From Beijerinckia mobilis (GTDB taxonomy: Bacteria; Pseudomonadota; Alphaproteobacteria; Rhizobiales; Beijerinckiaceae), in NCBI RefSeq assembly GCF_000745425.1, contig NZ_JQJH01000002.1, positions 62,001-126,000 of the forward strand: DNA of 64,000 nucleotides, written 5' to 3'. Under the pieces are notes generated by a model. That model saw only the letters and a program-made list of their open reading frames with translations, searched no databases and was not told the origin of the DNA. Below are positions 36,579 through 48,106 of this stretch, one piece after another. Position 1 is the stretch's first letter. Every line of letters starts with the position of its first letter. Both the position numbers and the translations under genes were made by a program.

Positions 36579-36590
<12 letters not shown>
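36415..36590 (-). pseudogene. Remnant of a VapC-type PIN toxin (C-terminal part)
   Basis: On the minus strand a frame just downstream of and overlapping the end of uvrB reads ... IIRWVRDRGITVRKTIDMII, then GTFCIEGNHRLLHADRDFDP and MEKYLVLRVV, and stops at 36415. This matches the C-terminal third of PIN-domain VapC toxins, including the late conserved aspartates (HADRDFDP). There is no start codon or N-terminal half; the frame fades into uvrB coding sequence in another frame. No vapB antitoxin is present. It is probably the leftover of a toxin-antitoxin gene lost by deletion. Confidence 0.75.
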
Positions 36591-39251
<2,661 letters not shown>

Positions 39252-39367
39252 ACAGCCAATATAATATGGGACGCTTCCCTGCGCGAGCCTTGCCGCCGCG
39301 CGAGTCTCGTTTCAAAGCTCTCGTTTCAACTCTCTCGTTTCACTGTTCTCGCCGTAACAGCCTGGCC

Positions 39368-39556
39368 TCACAAATCCTCGAAAAGGACGCCTGCGAGAAG
39401 GACCCCATAGGCCGCGGCCATGACCCAGAAGCGGTGTAAGGTCACGTAATGGCCGACGAAGGGCACCTTTGTATAAAGCGTGGCGATGGCGGTGACGGCA
39501 ATGGCGAGCGAAACGAGCAGGACCGGAACGCCGGGGGGAGAAAGTCTGAAGCGCAT
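39368..39556 (-). CDS. Small two-helix membrane protein
   Basis: The protein of 62 residues begins MRFRLSPPGVPVLLVSLAIA and has two hydrophobic helices, separated by TLYTKVPFVGHYVTLHRF, and ends AGVLFEDL. AAGG lies nine bases before the start at 39556. Similar short membrane proteins of unknown function are common in rhizobia. An in-frame extension of 16 codons upstream is unlikely. Confidence 0.6.
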   Translation of the reverse strand: MRFRLSPPGVPVLLVSLAIAVTAIATLYTKVPFVGHYVTLHRFWVMAAAYGVLLAGVLFEDL

Positions 39557-39940
39557 TTCTGGCAGGCCTTGATGGTGGGATGGTTGCGCGCCGCAGTCTA
39601 GCAAGCCGAGGTTAATGTCGCGTCTCAGCTACAAGCGGTTTGGGCCGCTACTGATGCGTTCAAAGGCATTCAGATAATTCATCCTCACCTTGAACTTTTC
39701 TCATCGTTGCTCGTTAGCCCCGCAGCAAACGGCTTTATCGCGATATATCCTTTTGTTTTAAAAGCTATATTCGTGGCTTTAACACAGGCGCGGCGGCTTT
39801 GCGGGCCTACTCCTTCCGCGTCTCCATCCCTGGCATCGCGTGGCGTTCCGTCGGCTTCCCTCTCAATGGGGGCTGATGTCGAGCCGCCTTGGTCGCTGGC
39901 TTTCGCCGCGCGGCGCTTCACTCACCTTCGAGGACAGATC
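39557..39940. other. Spacer before Mn-catalase gene
   Basis: About 380 bases, locally AT-rich around 39690-39790 (TTTTGTTTTAAAAGCTATATT), probably hold the catalase promoter. No gene or mosaic repeat is recognised. Confidence 0.35.
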
Positions 39941-40678
39941 ATGTTCATTCACGTCAAGGAAACCATCCAACCCGTCAGCATCGGCGCGCCGGACGCGCGT
40001 TTCGGCAAGATGCTGCTCGAACAATTCGGCGGAGCCACGGGGGAACTGACGGCGGCGCTGCAATATTGGGTGCAATCCTTCCATGTCGAGGATCCGAGCA
40101 TTCGCGACATGCTGCAGGACATTGCCGTTGAGGAATTCGGCCATCTCGAAATGGTGGGCAAGCTCATTGCCCAGCATACGAGCAAGATCGATCAGGGGGA
40201 TGTCTATGACGCGCCGCTCTTTGCGATGAAGGGCGTCGGTCCGCATTTCATCGATAGCCAGGGATCGGCCTGGACCGCCTCCTATATCAACGAGGGCGGC
40301 AATGTGGTGCGCGACCTGCGCGCCAATATAGCTTCCGAGGCCGGGGCGCGGCAGACCTATGAGGCGCTGATCAAACATTGCGAGGATGACAAGACCAAAA
40401 AGGTCCTGACCCATCTGCTGACCCGTGAGATCACCCATACGAATATGTTCATGAAGGCGCTTCAGGCCATGGGCAAGCTCGATGATCCGATGTTCGGCAC
40501 GATCGCGCCCGACGAGACGGTGAATGTCGTCTTCAACCTGTCGCGCGGCGAGGATTATCGCGGTCCCTGGAACGAGGGCAATTTCCAATATGTCTCGGAA
40601 CCGCGCGCCGAGGGTGGTCTGCCGCCTGATCCGGTGAACCCGGATGATGAGAAGATCAAACGGGTCGCAGCCGAATAA
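39941..40678 (+). CDS. Manganese-containing catalase
   Basis: The di-manganese catalase breaks down hydrogen peroxide without haem. The protein of 245 residues is a ferritin-like four-helix bundle with the expected ligands in TGELTAALQYWVQS, EEFGHLEMVGKLI, SEAGARQTYE and REITHTNMF. GAGGA lies before the ATG at 39941; an in-frame start 78 codons earlier is unrelated. A terminator follows. It gives peroxide defence that does not need iron. Confidence 0.93.
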   Translation: MFIHVKETIQPVSIGAPDARFGKMLLEQFGGATGELTAALQYWVQSFHVEDPSIRDMLQDIAVEEFGHLEMVGKLIAQHTSKIDQGDVYDAPLFAMKGVGPHFIDSQGSAWTASYINEGGNVVRDLRANIASEAGARQTYEALIKHCEDDKTKKVLTHLLTREITHTNMFMKALQAMGKLDDPMFGTIAPDETVNVVFNLSRGEDYRGPWNEGNFQYVSEPRAEGGLPPDPVNPDDEKIKRVAAE

Positions 40679-40738
40679 AGCGGGCATAGCCCCCGGATCG
40701 GCCGTCCCTTGAAGAGACCCTGTGTGAGAATAATTGAG

Positions 40739-40768
40739 GGAATCCCTTTGGAGAAAGGGATTCCTTTT
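40739..40768 (+). terminator. Terminator after Mn-catalase
   Basis: An 11-bp perfect stem GGAATCCCTTT/AAAGGGATTCC with a 4-base loop is followed by TTTT. Confidence 0.85.
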
Positions 40769-40812
40769 CGCGTCCAAATGGTCTAAGCAGCCTTGCGTGG
40801 CTAAAGCCACGA

Positions 40813-40840
40813 TTGATCTTGCTTTTGATAGCAAGATCAA
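40813..40840. repeat. Perfect 10-bp hairpin TTGATCTTGC/GCAAGATCAA
   Basis: It has an 8-base loop and is directly preceded by a second small hairpin (GCGTGGC-TAAA-GCCACG). No T-run follows. It lies in the 317-base spacer between the catalase and MaoC-like genes, which holds no gene. Confidence 0.6.
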
Positions 40841-40935
40841 CGCTGCCAAGATTTATAGAGGGAAGCAAACTTTCCAGAGTTTGTTCAGGCACGCTATGCG
40901 CCCCGCTCCGGCCGGGCGCTCTGGTTTCCCTGGTT

Positions 40936-40968
40936 GGAGCATTTCCGGACCTGTCCGGAACGCTCTAG
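40936..40968 (+). repeat. Mosaic repeat, short palindrome only
   Basis: GGAGCATTTCCGGACCTGTCC followed by GGAACGCTCTAG matches the short palindrome part; the long palindrome is absent. Confidence 0.7.
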
Positions 40969-40995
40969 AGATATTTCCAATTTCGACAGTGCCGT

Positions 40996-41496
40996 TTGAC
41001 GCCGCGCGACCCTCTCTTTCCTGTCACCGCCGATTTGCCTCTGCCCGCGACGGGCGAGGTGTTGCCGCCGATGCGGCTCGGACCCTTCGACGGCGCTGCT
41101 CTGGCTTTCTATGCGCAAGCCTCGGGAGATGACAATCCGCTGCATCTCGATCCGCAGGCGGCGCTGGCCATCGGCCTGCCGTATCCGCCCGTCCAGGGCA
41201 TGCTGATCCTCGCTGCCTTCGAGCCGCCGCTTGCTGCCTGGCGGCCCGATTTGCGTCTCATTCGTCTTTCCGCCAAATTCCTCCGGCCTGTCTTTGCAGG
41301 CGATGGTCTCGCTTTGTCCGGCAAGGTCGTCCGGCGGCGCGAGGAGCCCGAGCCGGAAATCCTTTTGCGTCTCATGGTGCATGTGACCGCGTCGGCCGAT
41401 CTAGGGGATGCGCCAGCGGGATCGTCAAAAGGATCGGCCGAACTCGCGGTTTTGGCGGAAGCGAGTCTCACCTGGAAAAAGCCTCATGCATCCTGA
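40996..41496 (+). CDS. MaoC-like hotdog dehydratase
   Basis: The protein of 166 residues has the MaoC hydratase pattern AFYAQASGDDNPLHLDPQAA (Asp and His of the hotdog active site) and PYPPVQGMLILAAF. It probably hydrates or dehydrates an acyl thioester. The start is TTG at 40996; an ATG at 41071 would cut the N-terminus just before the conserved region. It overlaps the next gene by 11 bases, so the two products probably act together on a lipid or polyketide-like substrate. Confidence 0.8.
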   Translation: MTPRDPLFPVTADLPLPATGEVLPPMRLGPFDGAALAFYAQASGDDNPLHLDPQAALAIGLPYPPVQGMLILAAFEPPLAAWRPDLRLIRLSAKFLRPVFAGDGLALSGKVVRRREEPEPEILLRLMVHVTASADLGDAPAGSSKGSAELAVLAEASLTWKKPHAS

Positions 41497-42286
41497 AACA
41501 CGGCACCTGCGTACCGTTCTCATCACCGGTGCTTCGAGCGGCATCGGCAAGGCGCTCGCCCTCGCCTATGCGGCGCCGGGCCTTTGCCTGATTCTCATCG
41601 GCCGCAATGCCGAACGGCTTGCCGATACCGCGCAACAGGCGATGCGCCAGGGCGCCGATGTGGTCGTGGGCGCGATCGATGTGCGGGACCGGGCCGCCAT
41701 GAGTGCCTGGATCGCCGAGCACGACAAGGCGCATCCGATCGATCTCGTCATCGCCAATGCCGGTATCACCACCGGCCTCGCGCCCGGCGATCTCACGGAG
41801 GATCCGGAAGCGGTGCGGGCGATCCTTGCGACCAATCTCATCGGCGTGCTCAATACGATCGAACCCCTGATCGCTCCCATGACGGCACGCGGGCATGGCC
41901 AGATCGCCTGCGTGGGGTCGATCGCCGGCCTGCATGGGCTACATTATGCGCCGGCCTATTGCATGACCAAATCGGCGGTCCATGCCTATATGGAATCGAT
42001 TCGGGGCCGTCTCGAAAAACGCGGCGTTCTGGTGAGCCTCATCATTCCCGGCTTCGTGAAGACGCCGCTGAACGACAGTATCGACACGTTCAAGCCCTTC
42101 GAACTCTCCGACGCCAAGGCGGCCGCGCTCATTCGCCGCGGTCTCACGCGCGGCAAGGCGGTCGTCGCCTTTCCGCTGCCGCTCTATTTGCTGGCGCGTT
42201 TCGGCCGCCTCTTGCCCTCACGCTTCTACGACAAGATTATGACTGGCGTTTCCGCCCATGTTCCGCAGACGCAGGAGCGGATCTGA
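41486..42286 (+). CDS. Short-chain dehydrogenase/reductase
   Basis: The protein of 266 residues has the cofactor motif LITGASSGIGKALAL (TGxxxGIG), the NAG motif (IANAGIT), and the catalytic Ser/Tyr/Lys as CVGSIAGLHGLHYAPAYCMTK. The hydrophobic C-terminus (FPLPLYLLARFGRLLP) suggests membrane contact, as in SDRs of lipid synthesis. It begins 11 bases before the end of the MaoC-like gene. The substrate is unknown; a ketoacyl or ketosphingoid reductase role would fit the desaturase downstream. Confidence 0.87.
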   Translation: MHPETRHLRTVLITGASSGIGKALALAYAAPGLCLILIGRNAERLADTAQQAMRQGADVVVGAIDVRDRAAMSAWIAEHDKAHPIDLVIANAGITTGLAPGDLTEDPEAVRAILATNLIGVLNTIEPLIAPMTARGHGQIACVGSIAGLHGLHYAPAYCMTKSAVHAYMESIRGRLEKRGVLVSLIIPGFVKTPLNDSIDTFKPFELSDAKAAALIRRGLTRGKAVVAFPLPLYLLARFGRLLPSRFYDKIMTGVSAHVPQTQERI

Positions 42287-42594
42287 TCGCGGTTGAGGTT
42301 GTGAATCCGTCTCAGTGGATTCTCGCTTGATGTGAGATTCCGGTGCCGCCGCGAGTTTGGCGTGACCTCCCATGGCCTTGGAAAAGCAGCGGTTTAGCCA
42401 TGCAAGGCGCATCCATAGGGTTGGCAGGGAAATGCCGAAGGAACCGCAAGGGAACGCCAAAAATCAGGACAAGTCATTGGCAATGCATCATTAAGCTTTC
42501 TCAAGCCTTGCAAGACTATGTTGCAATTCGTTTGTTGAGAGCTTGGGCGATCCATGATGAATCGTGACCGTGGACGATCTGATACTGCCGCGGG
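42287..42594. other. Spacer SDR-glycosyltransferase
   Basis: About 308 bases with no recognised gene and no mosaic repeat. It probably holds the glycosyltransferase promoter. Confidence 0.35.
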
Positions 42595-43914
42595 ATGAAG
42601 CCTTTGCCGTCGATTGATTTCCTGAGAGTTGGTCTTGAGAGCAGCCTGTTGCTCTCCATTCTCGGATTACTGCTCGTTGCGAGCGGCTTTCTGGCGTTGA
42701 TAGGCATCAATATTTTCGAATTGCTGATCGGCCGCCGGTTGCGAACCCCGGCCCCGGGGCCGATCCTGGCGGAAGCCGCCCTGCCGCATGTCCTGATCCA
42801 GATTCCGATTTTCAACGAGCCGGAAATGGTCGCTGGCGCGCTCGAGGCCGCCGCCGCTCTGCAATGGCCGCGTGATCGCCTGCACATTCAGCTTCTCGAC
42901 GATTCGACCGATGATACTTCCCATGCCGCTCAGAAAGTGGTGCAGGATCTGCGCGCCCAGGGAGTCGATGTGCTGCATCTGCGCCGGGCCGACCGCTCTG
43001 GCTATAAGGCCGGGGCGCTGGCCGCCGGCATGATGCGCAATGATGCGCCCTATATCGCTGTCTTCGATGTCGATTTCCGGCCGCCGCCGAACTGGCTGCG
43101 GGTCGTCGTGCCGATGATGATCGCCGATCCCAAGGCGGCTTTCGTTCAGTCGCGTTGCGAATTCTCCAATTATCGCACCAACTGGCTGACCCGTATCCAG
43201 GGCATGATGATGGATGCCCATTATACGATGGAACAGGCCACGCGCTATCGCGCCGGATGGCTGTTCCAGTTCAATGGCACGGCGGGCCTGTGGCGCCGCG
43301 AGGCGATCGTCGCGGCCGGCGGATGGTCAGGTGATTCGCTTTGCGAGGATCTCGATCTGACGGTGCGGGCGGAAGTCGCTGGCTGGCATGGCGTCTTCAC
43401 CATGGAGCCGGTGGTGCCGGGACTGGTGCCGGAAAAGGTGCAGCATTGGCGCGTGCAGCAACGGCGCTGGTCGACCGGTTTCGTGCAGGTCACCCGCAAG
43501 CTGATGAAGCAGATCTGGGCCTCGGATCTCTCGTTCCGGCTCAAGGCCTCGGCCAGCCTGCTCATCCTGATCCAGGCTTTCTATCCCTGTGCGGCGATCG
43601 CCACCGCCTCGGTGCTCGGGGGAATCGCCCTCGATGGCGGTGATGCGACCGAATTCATGCCGGTGCTCAATGGCTTCGCCGCCGTCGTCGCCTTTGTCGC
43701 GATCAGTTTGACACTGGTGCCCTATCTCGTCCTGCGGCGCGGTCCCCTGTACCAATATCTGCTGACCGTGATTTTGTTGCCGCCGATGATGATCTACATC
43801 AGCCTGTCCAATGCGCCGGCCATTCTGAAAAGCACCTTCGGCGGTACCGAGACCTGGAAGCGGACACCCAAATCCAGCACGCTCGCCACGACTGCGCCGA
43901 CCAGCGAGGCTTGA
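42595..43914 (+). CDS. Membrane family 2 glycosyltransferase (CslA/cellulose synthase-like)
   Basis: The protein of 439 residues has one N-terminal membrane helix (about residues 15-45), a GT2 catalytic domain and three or four C-terminal helices. The residues of a processive GT2 enzyme are all visible: DDS (102-104), DVD (158-160), EDLD (251-254) and QQRRW (288-292). The core most resembles glucomannan synthase-like CslA proteins, but the product could equally be a glycolipid. The start MKPLPSIDF has only a weak ribosome binding site. It precedes the desaturase by about 500 bases. Confidence 0.85.
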   Translation: MKPLPSIDFLRVGLESSLLLSILGLLLVASGFLALIGINIFELLIGRRLRTPAPGPILAEAALPHVLIQIPIFNEPEMVAGALEAAAALQWPRDRLHIQLLDDSTDDTSHAAQKVVQDLRAQGVDVLHLRRADRSGYKAGALAAGMMRNDAPYIAVFDVDFRPPPNWLRVVVPMMIADPKAAFVQSRCEFSNYRTNWLTRIQGMMMDAHYTMEQATRYRAGWLFQFNGTAGLWRREAIVAAGGWSGDSLCEDLDLTVRAEVAGWHGVFTMEPVVPGLVPEKVQHWRVQQRRWSTGFVQVTRKLMKQIWASDLSFRLKASASLLILIQAFYPCAAIATASVLGGIALDGGDATEFMPVLNGFAAVVAFVAISLTLVPYLVLRRGPLYQYLLTVILLPPMMIYISLSNAPAILKSTFGGTETWKRTPKSSTLATTAPTSEA

Positions 43915-43941
43915 GAAGTCCGCAATGCGACGTGTCTGAAT

Positions 43942-43963
43942 CTTCTTCCTTGAAAGGAAGAAG
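43942..43963 (+). repeat. Hairpin after the glycosyltransferase gene
   Basis: CTTCTTCCT and AGGAAGAAG form a 9-bp stem with a 4-base loop 27 bases after the stop. No T-run follows. Confidence 0.55.
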
Positions 43964-44179
43964 GTCCGGGCAGGAAGCCGCTGCCCGCCGCGATGGTTTC
44001 CTTCGTTTCCCGGTGAGGCCACCATCATAGCATCGGCGTTTGTGCTGACGGTCCTGATGATGCGCTTGGCCCCATGCTTTCGGCATGATGCTTTTGGCCC
44101 TGGCGCGTTGGTGGAGTGCCGGTGAAGCCGATGCGGCATAGGGACGCTTCATGGGGACGCTTATGGATATGAGGAATTC
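43964..44179. other. Non-coding stretch ending in a strong terminator
   Basis: This part of the 520-base spacer has no recognised gene in either strand, yet it is closed by a very strong terminator (44180-44228). It may be a long 3' leader of the glycosyltransferase mRNA or encode a small RNA. Confidence 0.35.
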
Positions 44180-44228
44180 GAAGCCTTTTCAGCCATGCCG
44201 CCTGCGCTGAAAAGGCTTCTTTGTTTTT
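44180..44228 (+). terminator. Strong Rho-independent terminator
   Basis: A 14-bp perfect stem GAAGCCTTTTCAGC/GCTGAAAAGGCTTC with a 12-base loop is followed by TTTGTTTTT. Confidence 0.92.
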
Positions 44229-44274
44229 AGCGATTTCCATGGTTTCAACAGACGCTGGTTTCGGCGGGCCAGGT

Positions 44275-44360
44275 TAGAGCATGTTCGGATATTCCCGAAT
44301 GGTTCCACTTGGAAAAATTAGAGTATTTTCAACGATTTTGAATCGCGTAGTGATTCAATA
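44275..44360 (+). repeat. Mosaic two-palindrome repeat, copy 5 (3' end lost)
   Basis: The short palindrome (GTTCGGATATTCCCGAA) and the first half of the long one (GAGTATTTTCAACG... GAATCGCGTAGTGATTC) are present, but the closing GAAAATGCTC arm is missing. It lies just before the desaturase gene. Confidence 0.82.
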
Positions 44361-44435
44361 AATGACGAGCGCGCGGGAGGTTTTCGGCAGGTTGGTGACC
44401 GCGCGGGCCACTTCGAACTCGAAAGGATGAACGGC

Positions 44436-45545
44436 ATGGGTGACGATGTGGGCAAGCTTTTCGATCTCGGTCCTTCCAAGCGTCCCCGCCGCCTCACTGG
44501 CTTCATTCCGGGCCCGGCGCAGCGTCCGCATCCCGTCCGCCGGCGCGCGATCACAGCGGCGCATCCGGATGTGGCCGCTCTCATCGGGCATGATCCCTTC
44601 ACTTTCGTCGTCACGCTCGGCATCGTCGGTCTGCAGATTCTGATGGCCGCCTGGATGGGCACCAAAGCCTGGTGGGTCGCCCTCATCGCCGCTTATTGCA
44701 TCGGCGCTTTCGCCAATCATGCGCTTTACGTGGTGATCCACGACGCCTGCCATAATTGCATCTTCGCTTCGGTGCGGGCGAATAAATGGGCCGGCATTCT
44801 CGCCGATCTTCCCAATTGTGTGCCGACGGCCATCGGCTTCCGCAATTTTCACATCAAGCATCATTCGCATCTCGGCGATTATGATTATGACGCCGATCTG
44901 CCGAGCCATTGGGAGGCGCGCCTTTTCGGCCGGACATGGTATGGCAAGGCGGCGTGGATGTTTCTGTTCCCGGTCTTCCAGGGCACGCGCCTGCCGCGTC
45001 TGAAAGCCTCGGTGCCCATGTGGGGCCGCTGGACCTTCATCAACCTCGCCTGCATCGTTGCGTTCGATCTCGCGATCCTGGTTCTGCTCGGGCCCGTCGC
45101 GCTGCTTTATCTCTTTGCGTCTTTCTGGTTTTCCGTCGGTGGTCTGCATCCGCTCGGCGCGCGCTGGATTCAGGAGCATTACACACCCGATACGGAACAG
45201 GAAACCTATGATTATTATGGTCCATTGAACGTCGTGGCGCTGAACATCGGCTATCACAACGAGCATCATGATTTTCCCGATGTGCCCTGGGTCAGGCTGC
45301 CCTGTCTCACCGTGATGGCGCCCGAATTCTACGCTCACCTGAAATGTCATCGGTCCTGGTTCAAACTTTTCGTGACCTTCATTTTCGATCCACGCTTCAC
45401 CCTTTATACCCGGCTTGATCGCAGCAGCGCGACGCTCGCCACGCCCGAGGGGATGGTCGTGCGCCACGCCGCGCCGACCGGCCAGTTGAAGCCAGTGGGC
45501 CAGGCGGGGCAGCCGGGCAAGCCGGCCACTCCGGCGATCGCCTGA
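44436..45545 (+). CDS. Membrane fatty-acid/sphingolipid desaturase
   Basis: The protein of 369 residues is a membrane di-iron desaturase with three histidine boxes: HDACHN (102-107), HIKHH (139-143) and HNEHH (274-278). The YHNEHHDFPDVPW sequence and overall layout resemble sphingolipid delta-4 desaturases (DES1) more than acyl-CoA desaturases. Four or more membrane helices are predicted. The start at 44436 has AAGGA eight bases upstream; the ATG at 44427 has no room for one. The last 30 residues are a Gly/Pro/Ala tail. Substrate not determined; the GT2, SDR and MaoC neighbours suggest an unusual membrane lipid. Confidence 0.85.
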   Translation: MGDDVGKLFDLGPSKRPRRLTGFIPGPAQRPHPVRRRAITAAHPDVAALIGHDPFTFVVTLGIVGLQILMAAWMGTKAWWVALIAAYCIGAFANHALYVVIHDACHNCIFASVRANKWAGILADLPNCVPTAIGFRNFHIKHHSHLGDYDYDADLPSHWEARLFGRTWYGKAAWMFLFPVFQGTRLPRLKASVPMWGRWTFINLACIVAFDLAILVLLGPVALLYLFASFWFSVGGLHPLGARWIQEHYTPDTEQETYDYYGPLNVVALNIGYHNEHHDFPDVPWVRLPCLTVMAPEFYAHLKCHRSWFKLFVTFIFDPRFTLYTRLDRSSATLATPEGMVVRHAAPTGQLKPVGQAGQPGKPATPAIA

Positions 45546-45623
45546 GGTTTCGATTGAATGGCTTCCGCCACGCAAGGCTGGTCAGGGTCGGGCGCGTGGC
45601 GATGAACCAGGGAGGGATCGGAT

Positions 45624-46289
45624 ATGGGTGAAAAGATTACGCTGACGGCGAGCGATGGCGTCACGATCGGCGCTTACAAGGCGGTTCCTGCAGGAACGCC
45701 ACGCGGCGGTGTCGTCGTCATTCAGGAAATTTTCGGCATTAATCCGCATATTCAGGCCGTTGCCGACGGCTATGCTGCGGAAGGTTATCTCGCCATAGCG
45801 CCGGCCCTTTTCGATCGCCTCGAACCAGGCATCGAACTGGGCTATACCGGCGCCGATTGGGACAAAGCGATCGACCTCATGAACAGGACCGACAAGGAAA
45901 AGGCCCTGCTCGATATTGAAGCCGCCGTTGCGGCGGCTTCTGCTGGCGGAAAGGTCGGTATCGTCGGTTTCTGTTTCGGCGGCCTCATGACCTTCATCTC
46001 CGCGGCGCGCGTGCCGGGCCTTTCAGCGGCGGTTGCCTATTACGGCGGTGGTATTGCCGATGTGGCCGATCTGAAGCCCAAGGTGCCGCTGATGCTGCAT
46101 TTCGGCGAACGTGACGAATGGATCCCGCCATCTGCCATTGAAAAGATCCGTGCCGCGCAGCCTCAGGCGCAGATCTATCTCTATCCGACCGGTCATGCCT
46201 TCAATCGCGCGGGCTATCCCCCTTATGATGAAGCGAGCGCGACCCTCGCCAAATCCCGCACCCTCGCCTTTTTCGCCGATCATCTGTGA
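45624..46289 (+). CDS. Dienelactone hydrolase family protein
   Basis: This alpha/beta hydrolase of 221 residues has the dienelactone hydrolase triad Cys117 (GFCFGG), Asp164 (GERDEWIP) and His191 (TGHAFNR), and the family stretch VVVIQEIFGINPHI. GGGAGGGA precedes the ATG. Members hydrolyse lactones or esters; a role in chloroaromatic breakdown cannot be assumed, since no ring-cleavage genes are near. Confidence 0.93.
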   Translation: MGEKITLTASDGVTIGAYKAVPAGTPRGGVVVIQEIFGINPHIQAVADGYAAEGYLAIAPALFDRLEPGIELGYTGADWDKAIDLMNRTDKEKALLDIEAAVAAASAGGKVGIVGFCFGGLMTFISAARVPGLSAAVAYYGGGIADVADLKPKVPLMLHFGERDEWIPPSAIEKIRAAQPQAQIYLYPTGHAFNRAGYPPYDEASATLAKSRTLAFFADHL

Positions 46290-46608
46290 TGAGATTGCAG
46301 GCGGCGCAGGGCGCTGCCTGCTTGCCTCAAACCACTCAATTTCAACGCTTTGCTGGCTGTGTGACGCAGCCGGCAAAGCTTTTGGCGCAGCCTTGCCTCG
46401 GGAATGCGCAAACTGGCTGTCAAAAAGTATTGTGAAGTATATAGCTTCGGCGTATCTTGGTGAGACCCGCATCGTCTGGGGCCGATCCGCGCAGGTGACC
46501 GGTCCATTGGGACAATGAGAGCGGGATTTGAGATTTTCGCCGCCATGCGATCGTGCTGCGATCCAATCGCCGGATGATCCGCCTGGCCTCTCCCGCTCCG
46601 AGGTTCTT
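46290..46608. other. Spacer dienelactone hydrolase - YqeB-like gene
   Basis: A GC-rich imperfect hairpin (GCAGGCGGC ... GCTGCCTGC, about 46297-46321) follows the hydrolase stop. Otherwise no gene or repeat is seen. The next gene's frame is open from 46528, but its family similarity starts after 46609. Confidence 0.4.
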
Positions 46609-47493
46609 ATGTGTTCCCCGTCTTTCACCAACCGGTTCTTTTCCGACGGTCCCAAATCCAGGCGCCCGCTGGCGATTGTTCTCGGCACCAATGAAATCGC
46701 TTCGGCCGTCGCCGTTCTGCTGCATCGCTCCAGCCGCGCGGTGATCCTGACGCATGATCCGGTCATTCCGGTCATTCGCCGCGGCATGGCGTTTCATGAT
46801 GCGCTTTTTGGGGATTTCGCCTGGGTCAATGACCTTAAGGCGCAAAGGGTCGATTATCTGAGTGAGGTGCGTGGCGCGCTCGCCGCCCGCGAGACCGTGC
46901 TCGTCACCACAATGGGGCTGACGGATCTGCTCATTCTTGGATCGATCGATGTCATCGTCGATGCGCGCATGCATAAACGCTCGGTCAAGCCGGATCTGCG
47001 CGGCTTTGCCCGGCAAGCTGTCGGTCTCGGCCCCGGTTACCGGATTGGTGAGAATTGCGATCTGGCGATCGAGACGCGGCCCGGCCGGATCGGCCATTTG
47101 ATGGATGGCTCGACAGAGGATCAGCACCCCGAGCCGAGTCTGCTTGGCGGCGTCGGCCGCGAACGTTTCGTTTACACGCAGGCTGGCGGGCGCTGGCATA
47201 CACCGCTCGATGTCGGTGTCCGTGTCTACAAGGGCGTCGTGCTTGGCCATCTTGGGCGCGAACCGGTGGTCGCACCACTCGATGGCATTTTGCGGGGCCT
47301 CGCCAGGGACGATACGGAAATGCCCGCAAACGTCAAAATCGTCGAAATCGATCCGAGCGGCCGGGCCTGCCGCTGGACCGGCATGGACGAACGTCCCCGC
47401 AGCATTGCCGAAGCCGTGATGCGCGGCATGCGCCGCATGGAAGCGGCGGGGAGCACCACACCGGGCCTCGTGCCGGGTTTCAATTTTCACTGA
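46609..47493 (+). CDS. EF2563/YqeB-type molybdenum hydroxylase accessory protein
   Basis: The protein of 294 residues matches the family annotated as selenium-dependent molybdenum hydroxylase system protein YqeB (EF2563 type). It has an N-terminal Rossmann-like part (LAIVLGTNEIASAVAVLLHR), then DVIVDARMHKRSVKPDLRGF, VGLGPGYRIGENCDLAIETR, and a C-terminal biotin-lipoyl-like repeat (VAPLDGILRGLARDDTEMPA). GAGG lies before the ATG at 46609. The start of the molybdenum group (modE, modC fragment, modD, mop) downstream supports a role with a molybdoenzyme. Its biochemical activity is unknown. Confidence 0.78.
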   Translation: MCSPSFTNRFFSDGPKSRRPLAIVLGTNEIASAVAVLLHRSSRAVILTHDPVIPVIRRGMAFHDALFGDFAWVNDLKAQRVDYLSEVRGALAARETVLVTTMGLTDLLILGSIDVIVDARMHKRSVKPDLRGFARQAVGLGPGYRIGENCDLAIETRPGRIGHLMDGSTEDQHPEPSLLGGVGRERFVYTQAGGRWHTPLDVGVRVYKGVVLGHLGREPVVAPLDGILRGLARDDTEMPANVKIVEIDPSGRACRWTGMDERPRSIAEAVMRGMRRMEAAGSTTPGLVPGFNFH

Positions 47494-48106
47494 AGCGATT
47501 CAAGCTGCATGGCCGCCGCGCGGCGAGGGAACCACACCCGGTCAAGGTGCGAGAGCGGTGGGCTGGAACGCCTGTCCCGCCACCGACCCACTAACATGAC
47601 GCTTTGGCGGGACCGGCGGAATGGTTCGTCTCGAAACAGAGGCCATCGATCGTAAAGCCAATTTTTAAGCAGCGCTTATTTTTTCAGCAGATCTGAGCGG
47701 AAATATCCGTGCAAGCTTTTGATGCTATATTTTTGGTGGGATTCTTTCGCGAGGGATCATCGCCGGGTTGGCTCTCTTCTTTCGGGCGAAAAGATATTCC
47801 CGCCCGTGCCGGGCATTAAGCCATTTGAAATCCGTTTCCATAAGATTATGAGCAGCATTGATTTTGCTTTGAAAAAGCTGGCCCTTCCTGGGGTTGGCCA
47901 TGCAACTCTGCCAAGGCATGAGTAGTTTTACTGAATAACCTATATGTCAAAAAATATCGTTCGTTTGACAGATGCCGCGAGGCTTCACGGGCTCTTGAAA
48001 AAACGCGGCGGAAAACAATTATTTATAACCTCTGTGGTAAACCCTGGGCAAAGTGACTCGAAAATTCTGGCAAGGCTTGCTATATTCGGGCGATAAGGGA
48101 GCTTCC
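47494..48106. other. Spacer before the modE-like gene
   Basis: About 610 bases with lower GC content. Short open frames of about 65 codons exist on both strands (47719-47925) but have no ribosome binding site or family similarity. No clear ModE-type inverted repeat was identified. No mosaic repeat. Confidence 0.35.

Noticed and set aside
47719-47925. Small open frames on both strands before modE
   Set aside because: There is no ribosome binding site, no recognisable motif, and the two frames overlap each other.
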